Part shown: one piece after another, positions 33,299 through 41,847 of the stretch
Layout of the letters: each line of letters opens with the position of its first letter
Numbering within the stretch: position 1 is the first letter of the stretch
Translations under genes and position numbers: made by a program
The notes under the pieces: model-generated
Seen by the model: the letters and a program-made list of their open reading frames with translations, nothing else
What the model was told of the DNA's origin: nothing
The model's database searches: none
Assembly (NCBI GenBank): GCA_022340185.1
Contig: JAJDOK010000123.1
Location: 1-64,000 of the forward strand
DNA length: 64,000 nt
Direction: 5' to 3'
Source of the DNA: Salaquimonas sp.
GTDB lineage: Bacteria; Pseudomonadota; Alphaproteobacteria; Rhizobiales; Rhizobiaceae

Positions 33299-34540
33299 TC
33301 AGGCAGGCTTGGCGTCCCGCGACAGCAGATAGATCGCCAGCACCATTGCCAGTGCGATGGCATAAAAGGCGAACAATGCCGAGTAGGCTGCCGGCCAGTC
33401 TCCGGCGTCGCCCAAACCGTCGACTAGTCTGCCTGTGACGAATTGCATGACCCCGGTGCCGCCGATCGAGAAGAAATTCATCAGCGTCACGCCGCGCCCC
33501 GTCATGTGAGCCGGGATGAAGGCCCGTCCATGCGCCATTTGCACAGCATAGCTGGCGCCGAACAGACCGATGACGAAGAACAACGTCGTCGCCGCGCCAA
33601 CCGGCATTTGCGGTTCCACCGCCATCAGCGCCGCGGCCGCCACCACCACCGCATTGCCGGCGAATACCACCCATTTGCGGCTGTTGAACAGCCGGTCCAT
33701 CGGTCCGTAGAACAGCGCGCCCAGCGAAAGCGCGATCGCCATCGCCAGCGCCGCGTGGCCAATTCCAGTGGCGCCGAGACCGTGCACGTCGCGCAGATAG
33801 GGGCCGACCCATAGCCCGCGAATGCCGGCAGCCACCGCATAGCCCAGGAAGATGCAGGGCAGGATCGGCCAAAGTGCGCGGATTTTCAAAAGCGACAGAT
33901 AGCCTTCCGCATGAACGGAATCGCCCGGCTGTTCGGCTTTCGGATCGCGCACCACCACCAGGATGACGAACGCGGTCGCGAGCGTCATCGCTGCAAGCAT
34001 CCACAGGGAAAATCGCCAGCCGAATATTTCGACGACGGAAGCCATCGGTGCCGAGCCCGCGATATTGCCGAGCGAGCCGACCGCGATGAAGGTCGAACCC
34101 AGCGTGGCGAAACTGGCGGCCGAATAGCTGCGCGCGAACAGATAGAAGGAGGCCATCAGGATCGGGGCGCAGCCGATACCGATCAGGCCCATCGCGATGA
34201 TCACCTGCATGGGTGATTGCGCCGCGGCGAACAGCGCCGCGCCGCCCGCCCCGGCGATCGCGTGCAGGAAGGCTGCCGTGCGTCGTGGGCCGTAGCGGTC
34301 GAGCCAGGCGCCGACCGGAAACTGCATCAATGCAAAAGTCGCAAACCAAGCGCCTGACGCATAGGCCAGATCGGCAGGCGTCATCGCCAGTTCGTTCGAA
34401 AGATAAGGTACCAGCACCGCCAGGAACGAGCGGTAGAACTGGCTCAGCACATAGCCGACGCAAAGCGCGATAATCCCCGGCACATCTCCCCCCGCCGTAA
34501 TCTGCTGGACGGCCCTATCCGCCTTTCCGGCAAATGACAA
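33299..34540 (-). CDS. MFS transporter
   Basis: 413 residues, twelve predicted membrane helices. The loop between helices 2 and 3 has the MFS motif G-A-W-L-D-R-Y-G-P-R-R. The start at 34540 is TTG with no clear ribosome site and is uncertain; a GTG further in is possible. Substrate is unknown. It converges on the hydrolase 24 bases away and has no clear partner. Confidence 0.85.
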   Translation of the reverse strand: MSFAGKADRAVQQITAGGDVPGIIALCVGYVLSQFYRSFLAVLVPYLSNELAMTPADLAYASGAWFATFALMQFPVGAWLDRYGPRRTAAFLHAIAGAGGAALFAAAQSPMQVIIAMGLIGIGCAPILMASFYLFARSYSAASFATLGSTFIAVGSLGNIAGSAPMASVVEIFGWRFSLWMLAAMTLATAFVILVVVRDPKAEQPGDSVHAEGYLSLLKIRALWPILPCIFLGYAVAAGIRGLWVGPYLRDVHGLGATGIGHAALAMAIALSLGALFYGPMDRLFNSRKWVVFAGNAVVVAAAALMAVEPQMPVGAATTLFFVIGLFGASYAVQMAHGRAFIPAHMTGRGVTLMNFFSIGGTGVMQFVTGRLVDGLGDAGDWPAAYSALFAFYAIALAMVLAIYLLSRDAKPA

Positions 34541-34630
34541 GCCACCGTTTCGCGCGCTCCGCTGGAACGACAGAGCCGGCAGTCAACCATCGTAACCGCC
34601 GGCTCCGATTGCGTCGAAGAATGCTCGAAC

Positions 34631-35197
34631 CTACTTGCGAGGACCGCCCGGCCCACCCATGCGCCCCATTCCCATGCCCATGGTCGGCAACACGATCTCG
34701 TCGGCCACTTTCTTCTGGTCGTCGCTCAGCACGGCATAGAGCTTGTCCGCGGCTTCCTTGACGGTTTTGATTTCCTCGAGCCGCGCCTCCACGTGCGTTT
34801 CCTGTATCGTCAGGCGGTCGGGCAACGGTTTGTCGTAATAGGTGCCGTCCTGTATTTCCTCCATCATCGAACGCATCATGTCGTTGTGCGTTTCGGCGGT
34901 GGACTTCACAGCCTCGGCGAAATCGTCCCAGGCTTGCTTCTGGGCATCGGTGATCTTCATCTCCGCCTTCATGAAGGCCAGCCGACCGTCGATGCGGTCG
35001 AGCATTTCGTCGGCGCCATAGCCCATCATGCCGCGGCCCCAGCCGCCCTGCATTCGACCCTGGCCCATCATGCGGCCCATGCCCGGCCACCAGCCATTTC
35101 CCCAGCCATTCCCATTGCTGGCGGCAACCGCCGGCACGCTCAAAGCCATTACAAGCGCCAGCGCGGCGGCAGTCTTCTTCATTGTGGATATCGACAT
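34631..35197 (-). CDS. Spy/CpxP-like periplasmic LTxxQ protein
   Basis: 188 residues from ATG 35197 behind GGAGG. A signal peptide (K-K-T-A-A-A-L-A-L-V-M-A-L, cleavage after V-A-A) is followed by a Gly/Met/Trp-rich stretch and an all-helical domain. It has two LTxxQ-type motifs, written here I-T-D-A-Q (about residue 75) and L-S-D-D-Q (about 160). The C-terminus is again Met/Gly-rich (G-M-G-M-G-R-M-G). Relatives are periplasmic chaperones or metal-stress sensors; the Met-rich ends hint at copper. No two-component or metal-efflux genes are adjacent. Confidence 0.8.
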   Translation of the reverse strand: MSISTMKKTAAALALVMALSVPAVAASNGNGWGNGWWPGMGRMMGQGRMQGGWGRGMMGYGADEMLDRIDGRLAFMKAEMKITDAQKQAWDDFAEAVKSTAETHNDMMRSMMEEIQDGTYYDKPLPDRLTIQETHVEARLEEIKTVKEAADKLYAVLSDDQKKVADEIVLPTMGMGMGRMGGPGGPRK

Positions 35198-35570
35198 CTC
35201 GAATGGCCTCCAAAAGGGTTTTACGGTGACAGAAGAAATATGGATTGAATAGATGATGCGTTCCTTGATCCTAATCAACGGTTTGACAACATTACAGTTT
35301 TTTAATTTGTTATCGCCTGGAACGGCTTCCGCCTCTGATGCGGTAAGGGTTTCCTTGAATGTTGTGACCTTTTCGCCGTCATCGGGTTCGCCCTCACCCG
35401 CTCATCGCCAGGACAGGGACACGCTTCGGCGGCGCGGCTGCAGGCGGGTCCCTATCGTCCGACAGCACGCCCGGCTTTGTTCCGGTGGGTCCTTGCATCA
35501 ACGGCGTTAAATCGCTAGATGCTGGCGACACATTGCCTGGTGGACCGGATTTCGTTTCCCGCAGGCCTTG
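35198..35570. other. gene-free stretch before tRNA-Lys
   Basis: 373 bases between the Spy-like gene (minus) and the tRNA (plus). An AT-rich segment lies at 35270-35315 and includes TTGACA at 35283, which could be a -35 box, but no matching -10 is clear. The 85-codon frame at 35253-35510 turns Arg-rich after codon 50 and lacks a ribosome site. Nothing else is recognised. Confidence 0.4.
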
Positions 35571-35646
<76 letters not shown>

Positions 35647-35912
35647 GTCTCTCAACATCGTACTTGCAGACACGCGCACGGCACGAAAAAGCCAGGCCGT
35701 TTATCCTCTTCGGCTTGCTCTTCCCATCCCGACGTTTGTCGGCCGACTTTCCACAGCCTTTACCCGAAAACGCCATCAGGACCGCGCTAGGTGGTTGAAA
35801 TGACTACAAAAGCGCCAACTGTTCGGCTTGCTGAATAAGTTGCCAGTTACGGGGTTGAACTGCCGCAACGCCTCCTCTAGGCTCGTGTCAACGATAAAAA
35901 AGGGGATCAGTT

Positions 35913-37070
35913 TTGAACCGACAAGCCGACACCGGATCGCAGACCGGTTCGCGCACCATTGGCAATGGCGGCGCGTCAAGCCTACCCATGGTTTTGTTCG
36001 AGGAGGTTCAGAAATCCTATGATGGCGAGACTCTTGTCGTCAAAAATCTGAACCTCAATCTCGGCAAGGGTGAATTCCTGACCATGCTCGGGCCGTCAGG
36101 TTCCGGCAAGACCACCTGCCTGATGATGGTCGCCGGTTTCGAGACCGCCACCCACGGCGAAATCTATATCGAGGGCAAACCGATCAATTCCGTGCCGCCG
36201 CACAAGCGCGGCATCGGCATGGTCTTCCAGAATTACGCGCTGTTTCCGCACATGACGATTGCCGAAAACCTCGCCTTCCCGCTCGAGGTGCGCGGCATCA
36301 ACAAGGCTGACGCGGCCAAGAAGGTCCAGCGCGCGCTGGACATGGTGCAGATGGGCGACGGCGGCTTCCATGGCCGCCGGCCGGCACAATTGTCAGGCGG
36401 CCAGCAGCAACGTGTCGCGCTTGCCCGCGCCCTGGTCTTCGAACCCGAACTGGTGCTCATGGACGAACCGCTCGGCGCGCTCGACAAGCAATTGCGCGAG
36501 CACATGCAGTACGAAATCAAGCATATCCACGAAACGCTCGGGGTCACCGTCATCTATGTCACGCACGACCAGAGCGAGGCGCTGACCATGTCGGACCGCG
36601 TCGCCGTCTTCAATGACGGCGTGATCCAGCAATTAGCGCCTCCCGAGGAGCTTTACGAAAAGCCGCAGAATTCCTTCGTCGCCCAGTTCATCGGCGAGAA
36701 CAATACGCTGCACGGCACGGTGACCGAGATCAACGGCAATGAATGCAAGGTCCGTCTCGATGATGGCACCGAGTTGAAGGCCGAAAAGGTCAATGTCAAC
36801 GCCGTCGGCGACAAGACAACGATTTCGCTCAGGCCAGAACGCGTCGAGATCTTTCCGACATCTTCGATCGACGACACGGTCGAGGGCATTGTCCAGGAAT
36901 TGATCTATCTCGGCGACCACATTCGCGTGCGCATGAATGTATGCGGCAATGACGAATTCGTCGCCAAGGTTCGCAATCGCGGTGAGCGATGGGACCTCAA
37001 GGAAGGACAGTCGCACAAGATCGGCTGGAATGTCTCCGACTGCAAGGCGCTCGACTACACCGGCCCATGA
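35913..37070 (+). CDS. potA: polyamine-type ABC transporter ATP-binding protein (PotA)
   Basis: 385 residues from TTG 35913, which has AGGGGAT about 8 bases upstream; ATG 35988 is the alternative. Walker A G-P-S-G-S-G-K-T-T, signature L-S-G-G-Q-Q-Q-R, Walker B L-V-L-M-D-E-P-L, followed by a C-terminal TOBE domain (about 300-385). This is the layout of PotA/UgpC-type importers. It opens a four-gene plus-strand operon with a binding protein and two permeases. Confidence 0.92.
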   Translation: MNRQADTGSQTGSRTIGNGGASSLPMVLFEEVQKSYDGETLVVKNLNLNLGKGEFLTMLGPSGSGKTTCLMMVAGFETATHGEIYIEGKPINSVPPHKRGIGMVFQNYALFPHMTIAENLAFPLEVRGINKADAAKKVQRALDMVQMGDGGFHGRRPAQLSGGQQQRVALARALVFEPELVLMDEPLGALDKQLREHMQYEIKHIHETLGVTVIYVTHDQSEALTMSDRVAVFNDGVIQQLAPPEELYEKPQNSFVAQFIGENNTLHGTVTEINGNECKVRLDDGTELKAEKVNVNAVGDKTTISLRPERVEIFPTSSIDDTVEGIVQELIYLGDHIRVRMNVCGNDEFVAKVRNRGERWDLKEGQSHKIGWNVSDCKALDYTGP

Positions 37071-37169
37071 TCCGGCCCGCGACCAGCATGGCCGCACGGC
37101 ACTGGCCGTACGGTTACACCGACCCGGACGGCACTGTCCGTCCGGCCAAGAAAAGAGAAGGAGTATCAA

Positions 37170-38306
37170 ATGCAGCTCAAGACGTTGCTACTGGCAACTG
37201 CCGCCTCCGCCGCAGCGTTCGCGTTTGCGGCGCCGGCTTTCGCAGAAGATCTGCCGCCATGCGATAATTGCGCCGATACCATTACGGTCGTCTCCTGGGG
37301 CGGCGCGTATCAGAACTCGCAGGTCAAGGCCTATGCCGAACCCTACACCAAGCTGACCGGAACGAAATTCGTCTGGGACGAAAGCTCCGCGGAAGCCGTC
37401 GCCAAACTGCGCGCAATGAATGAAGCGGGTAATGTGACCTGGGATCTGGTCGACGTCGTCGCCGCCGATGCCATCCGTCTGTGCGACGAGGGTCTGGCCA
37501 AGGAAATCGACCCCGACACCGATCTGGCCGACGCGCCTGACGGCACGAAGGCTTCCGAAGATTTCGGCGAAATGCTCGTCTCCAGCTGCTTCATTCCACA
37601 GATCGTCTATTCGACAACCTTCGGTTATCGCACCGATGTCGCCGCATGGAACGGCAAGACGCCGACCAATATCTGCGACGTGTTCGATCTCAAGACCTTC
37701 CCGGGCAAGCGTTCGCTCGAAAAGCGCCCGATCAACAATGTCGAGTGGGCTCTGCTGTGCGACGGTGTGCCGAAGGACAAGGTCTACGACGTTCTGGCCA
37801 CTGATGAAGGTGTCGCGCGCGCGCTTGCCAAGCTCGACACCATCAAGGACCAGGTCGTCTGGTGGTCGGCGGGCGCCGAAACGCCGCAGCTGCTCGCTGA
37901 CGGCGAGGTCGTTATCGGCTCGACCTACAATGGCCGTCTGTTCTCGGTCATCGAGGAACAGCATCAGCCCGTCGCCATGCTGTGGGATGCACAGGTCTTC
38001 GACCTCGACGGATGGATCGTTCCGACCGGTCTTTCCGAAGACCATCTCAACCGGGTCATGCACTTCCTGAAGTTCGCCACCGACACCCAGCGTCTGGCGG
38101 ATCAGGCGAAGTACATCTCCTACGGTCCGGCGCGTAAATCCTCGGCCCCGCTGGTCGGCAAGCATGCCGAACTGGGCATCGACATGGCGCCGCACATGCC
38201 GACCGATCCGAACAACGCGAAAAACACCTTTCTCTATAATTATGAATGGTGGGCGGACCATCGCGATGACATCGACGCCAAGTTCCAGGCCTGGCTGGCG
38301 AAGTAA
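37170..38306 (+). CDS. potD: periplasmic polyamine-type solute-binding protein
   Basis: 378 residues. Signal peptide residues 1-25 (cleavage after A-P-A-F-A). The mature part starts with an acidic stretch containing a C-D-N-C pair, then I-T-V-V-S-W-G-G-A-Y-Q, the opening strand of PotD/PotF-family proteins. It lies 99 bases after potA and 79 before the first permease. Spermidine or putrescine is the default guess; related rhizobial proteins bind other cations or GABA-like compounds. The Cys pair could form a disulfide. Confidence 0.88.
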   Translation: MQLKTLLLATAASAAAFAFAAPAFAEDLPPCDNCADTITVVSWGGAYQNSQVKAYAEPYTKLTGTKFVWDESSAEAVAKLRAMNEAGNVTWDLVDVVAADAIRLCDEGLAKEIDPDTDLADAPDGTKASEDFGEMLVSSCFIPQIVYSTTFGYRTDVAAWNGKTPTNICDVFDLKTFPGKRSLEKRPINNVEWALLCDGVPKDKVYDVLATDEGVARALAKLDTIKDQVVWWSAGAETPQLLADGEVVIGSTYNGRLFSVIEEQHQPVAMLWDAQVFDLDGWIVPTGLSEDHLNRVMHFLKFATDTQRLADQAKYISYGPARKSSAPLVGKHAELGIDMAPHMPTDPNNAKNTFLYNYEWWADHRDDIDAKFQAWLAK

Positions 38307-38385
38307 GTAACAACGAATGTGCGACGGGGCCGGCAGCAACTGGCCCCGTCACACCCCCCAAACAATTGGTTTGCAAAGATAATCC

Positions 38386-39693
38386 ATGAGCTCCGCGGTA
38401 ACAGACACCATGCCCGCTTCCAGCGCCGGTGATACGGGTGCAGGAAAAGATGGCGTTGTTCTTGCCGCCGACGGCACGCCGCTCAAGATCAAGATCGCCC
38501 GCGCCGCCAGGCGCGAAAAGATGACCGCGCTGCTGCTCATTGCACCGCTGCTTATCTTCATCCTGCTCACATTCGTCGCGCCGATTGCCGACATGCTGTT
38601 CCGCTCGGTTGAAAACAGCATTGTCGAGGAGACGCTGCCCAGGACGATCGAGGCGCTCAAGGGCTGGGACGCATCCTCGAACCAGTTGCCGGACGAGGCC
38701 GTGTACGCCGCCCTCGCCGATGACCTGAAAATCGCCTTCAAGAACAAGACGCATACCCGTGTCGGTCAACGCCTCAACTATGAAAATACCGGCATGTCCA
38801 GCCTGTTCCGCTCCTCTGGCAGGCGTGTGGCGCGCATGAAGGAAGGCCCCTACAAGGAACAATTCCTCGAGATCAACAAGGGCTGGGGCGACCCGGAAAC
38901 CTGGCGCACGATCAAGCAATTCGGTTCGCCCTACACATCGGGCTATTTTCTGGCCGCTCTCGACGCCGAAAAGCATAACGGCACGATCCAGATGAAGCCC
39001 GAGAACGAGCGCATCTACCTCTTCTTGTTCTGGCGGACGCTCTACCTGTCGGTCACCATCACCTTTACCTGCCTCCTGCTCGGCTATCCCGTCGCCTGGA
39101 TATTGGCCAATCTGCCGCTCAGGACATCCAACCTGCTGATGATCCTCGTGCTTTTGCCGTTCTGGACGTCACTGCTGGTGCGAACATCGGCCTGGAAGGT
39201 GCTGCTGCAGCAGCAGGGCGTGATCAATGATTTCCTGGTGTGGACCGGACTGATCTCCGATTCCGGCCGTCTGGTGATGATCAACAATCAGACCGGCACG
39301 ATCATCGCCATGACACACATCCTCATGCCCTTCATGATCCTGCCGCTCTATTCGGTTATGAAGACCATCGCGCCATCCTATGTGCGCGCCGCCAAAAGCC
39401 TCGGCGCAACCGACTGGACGGCATTCTGGCGTGTCTATTTCCCGTTGACCGTGCCCGGCATCGGCGCCGGCGCCATCCTCGTCTTCATCCTGTCGATCGG
39501 CTACTACATCACGCCGGAACTGGTCGGCGGCACGTCCGGCATCTTCATCTCCAACCGGATTGCCTACCACATCTCGTCTTCGCTCAACTGGGGTCTGGCC
39601 GCCGCCCTCGGTGTCCTTCTGCTCGGTGCCGTGATGATCCTCTACTGGCTCTATGACCGCATTGTCGGCATCGACAATGTGAAACTGGGATAG
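38386..39693 (+). CDS. potB: ABC transporter permease (PotB type) with a large periplasmic insertion
   Basis: 435 residues, against about 285-310 for typical PotB. After the first membrane helix (about 45-70) comes a hydrophilic insertion of about 140 residues (to about 205), then the usual five helices. The coupling motif is A-A-K-S-L-G-A-T-D-W-T-A-F-W-R (about 330-345). The insertion faces the periplasm by topology and may contact the binding protein. The next permease starts 8 bases after its stop. Confidence 0.9.
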   Translation: MSSAVTDTMPASSAGDTGAGKDGVVLAADGTPLKIKIARAARREKMTALLLIAPLLIFILLTFVAPIADMLFRSVENSIVEETLPRTIEALKGWDASSNQLPDEAVYAALADDLKIAFKNKTHTRVGQRLNYENTGMSSLFRSSGRRVARMKEGPYKEQFLEINKGWGDPETWRTIKQFGSPYTSGYFLAALDAEKHNGTIQMKPENERIYLFLFWRTLYLSVTITFTCLLLGYPVAWILANLPLRTSNLLMILVLLPFWTSLLVRTSAWKVLLQQQGVINDFLVWTGLISDSGRLVMINNQTGTIIAMTHILMPFMILPLYSVMKTIAPSYVRAAKSLGATDWTAFWRVYFPLTVPGIGAGAILVFILSIGYYITPELVGGTSGIFISNRIAYHISSSLNWGLAAALGVLLLGAVMILYWLYDRIVGIDNVKLG

Positions 39694-39701
39694 GTTCGGC
39701 C

Positions 39702-40556
39702 ATGTCAGCACTCCCGGCCTACGCTTCGACCGGTCAACGGGTCTGGTACTACTCCTTCCGCGTCATTTGCGGGATCATCTTCTTCTTCCTGATCTTCCCG
39801 ATCCTGGTGATCATCCCCCTGAGCTTCAATGCTGAGGACTTCTTCACCTTCACCAAGGAGATGCTGGCCTTCAAGCCGGAAGGCTATTCTCTCAAGCATT
39901 ACCATGACTTCTTCACCAATCCCGACTGGCAGCAGGCACTGTGGAATTCGGTCAGGATCGCACCCATGGCCACCCTGCTTTCAACCGGCTTCGGCACGCT
40001 TGCCGCGATCGGCCTTTCACAACGCTCCGTGCCGTTTCGTTCGGTCATCATGGCCGTGCTGATCTCGCCGATGATCGTACCGCTGATCATCTCGGCCGCC
40101 GGCATGTATTTCTTCTATTCGCGCATCGGCCTGCAGGGTACCTATTGGGGTGTCGTCATGGCCCACGCCGCGCTCGGCACGCCTTTCGTCATCATCACCG
40201 TGACAGCGACGCTCGTCGGCTTCGACCGCTCTCTCGTGCGCGCCGCGGCCAATCTCGGCGCCAATCCGGTCACCACCTTCTTCAAGGTGCAGATGCCGCT
40301 GATCCTGCCTGGCGTCATCTCCGGCGCGCTGTTTGCCTTCATCACTTCCTTCGACGAGGTCGTGGTCGTGCTGTTCGTCGGCTCGGCTTCCCAGAAGACC
40401 CTGCCCTGGCAGATGTTCATCGGCCTGCGCGAGCAGATTTCGCCGACCATTCTGGCGCTGGCGAGCCTGCTTGTTGCCGTCTCGGTGATCCTGTTGATGA
40501 CGCTGGAGTTGATCCGCCGGCGCAACGAAAGACTGCGCGGCATGTCGCCGGGCTAG
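39702..40556 (+). CDS. potC: ABC transporter permease (PotC type)
   Basis: 284 residues, six membrane helices, with the coupling loop A-A-A-N-L-G-A-N-P-V-T-T-F-F-K-V near residue 185. It is the second channel subunit of the polyamine-type importer and starts 8 bases after potB. It converges on a glycosyltransferase gene with only 6 bases between stops, and I see no hairpin there. Confidence 0.92.
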   Translation: MSALPAYASTGQRVWYYSFRVICGIIFFFLIFPILVIIPLSFNAEDFFTFTKEMLAFKPEGYSLKHYHDFFTNPDWQQALWNSVRIAPMATLLSTGFGTLAAIGLSQRSVPFRSVIMAVLISPMIVPLIISAAGMYFFYSRIGLQGTYWGVVMAHAALGTPFVIITVTATLVGFDRSLVRAAANLGANPVTTFFKVQMPLILPGVISGALFAFITSFDEVVVVLFVGSASQKTLPWQMFIGLREQISPTILALASLLVAVSVILLMTLELIRRRNERLRGMSPG

Positions 40557-40562
40557 AGCATT

Positions 40563-41807
40563 TCAGACCGACAAATCGGGAATCCTGCCAATTTCCGCAA
40601 GCCGTGCCTCGATCGACGCGCGCACATTGGCCTTGCCGTATTTCCGGCTGACATAGCGCCTGCCTGCCTCTGCCTTTTGCGCGGCCAGTTCCGCGTCGTC
40701 GACCACGACACGCATCAATTCGGCGGCATGGCCGATATCGGGCTCCGCCCAGTACTGCCCGTCCCCGTGGAAGTACTCGTCCGGTTCGAGCGCCCGCAGC
40801 CGGTAACCCACCGGGAAACCCGTGTCCGCATTCAGGAAATCCGTGCTGCCTGAATAATCGGTCCCGATCACCGGCTTGCCGAACAGCATGGCCTCGCACA
40901 TGCCCAGGCCAAGGCCTTCCGCCCGGTGCAGCGATACATAGCAGTCGCACGAGCCGATAAGGCCGAGCGCTTCGGCACGCGACATCGACTGATGGATCAG
41001 GATGATCCGCTTGTCTCCGGCACAGGCAGCCTCGACGACGGCGCGATCGGGGTAATCCGGGGGAAAATGGCCGACCGATTTGACCATCAGTTCGACATCG
41101 TCCCTGTCTTCGACGAATGCACGCCGAAACGCCTCGATCGCACCCATGGGGTTCTTGCGTGCGATCTTCGAATTGTAGTCGAAATTGTAGAAGAAACGGA
41201 AGCGGCCGGTCTTCGGCATGACCGGCGCAGCATTGGTAAAAGCCAACGGATCGACATCCACGAAAGGCGGCACGATCGTGATCGGGCCCGTAAAGGCATG
41301 ACGGTAGGCATCGGCGACAAAGCGGTTCGGCGCCCACAATTCATCGATGCTGTCGAAGAATTCGGCCCATTCGGCCGGCGCCTTCTCCAGTTCCCAGAAC
41401 ACCCGCTGAATGTTGTAGCTCTTCTGGAACAGTTCGGGGCCCACGGCTGCGAACATCCTGGGTAGCCCAAACGGCGTCGAACCGATGATGTTGACGTCGT
41501 AACGGCTGCGAATTTCGGTACGCTCCGGCATGAACGGTTCGCCCTGAACAGATCGCATGTTTTTCGAATAGGGCCGGATGGCGAAAGGGATGGCGCTGCC
41601 GGTCATCGCCGAGATCAGGCCGCGGAATTCCTCGCCAAGCCCGATGGTCACATTGCTGTAACCAATGAAAAGAACACCTCTTTTCGTTTTGATCGGCCAC
41701 ACCACCCGCAATGCGAGGTTCCGTGCCACCTTGATCCCGTACCGCAGACGGCGGGACAGGCGTTTCCGGATGCTGGGAGGTGCCGCGTTACGCGAGTTGG
41801 TCATCAC
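40563..41807 (-). CDS. glycosyltransferase family 4-like protein
   Basis: 414 residues, starting at ATG 41807 or 41804. The N-terminus is strongly basic (R-K-R-L-S-R-R-L-R-Y). The C-terminal half has the GT4 donor-site pattern: S-L-H-R-A-E-G-L-G-L-G-M-C-E-A-M near residue 300, then K-P-V-I-G-T. This is the E-x7-E type signature of GT-B retaining transferases. It probably adds a sugar to a surface polysaccharide. No other polysaccharide gene is adjacent. Confidence 0.85.
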   Translation of the reverse strand: MMTNSRNAAPPSIRKRLSRRLRYGIKVARNLALRVVWPIKTKRGVLFIGYSNVTIGLGEEFRGLISAMTGSAIPFAIRPYSKNMRSVQGEPFMPERTEIRSRYDVNIIGSTPFGLPRMFAAVGPELFQKSYNIQRVFWELEKAPAEWAEFFDSIDELWAPNRFVADAYRHAFTGPITIVPPFVDVDPLAFTNAAPVMPKTGRFRFFYNFDYNSKIARKNPMGAIEAFRRAFVEDRDDVELMVKSVGHFPPDYPDRAVVEAACAGDKRIILIHQSMSRAEALGLIGSCDCYVSLHRAEGLGLGMCEAMLFGKPVIGTDYSGSTDFLNADTGFPVGYRLRALEPDEYFHGDGQYWAEPDIGHAAELMRVVVDDAELAAQKAEAGRRYVSRKYGKANVRASIEARLAEIGRIPDLSV

Positions 41808-41847
41808 TCAAATAATTTACTCTGATGGATACGCAGCGTTTTGTCCG

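Noticed and set aside
35253-35510. 85-codon frame before tRNA-Lys with a hydrophobic N-terminus
   Set aside because: No ribosome site, and the second half is Arg-rich noise; probably chance.
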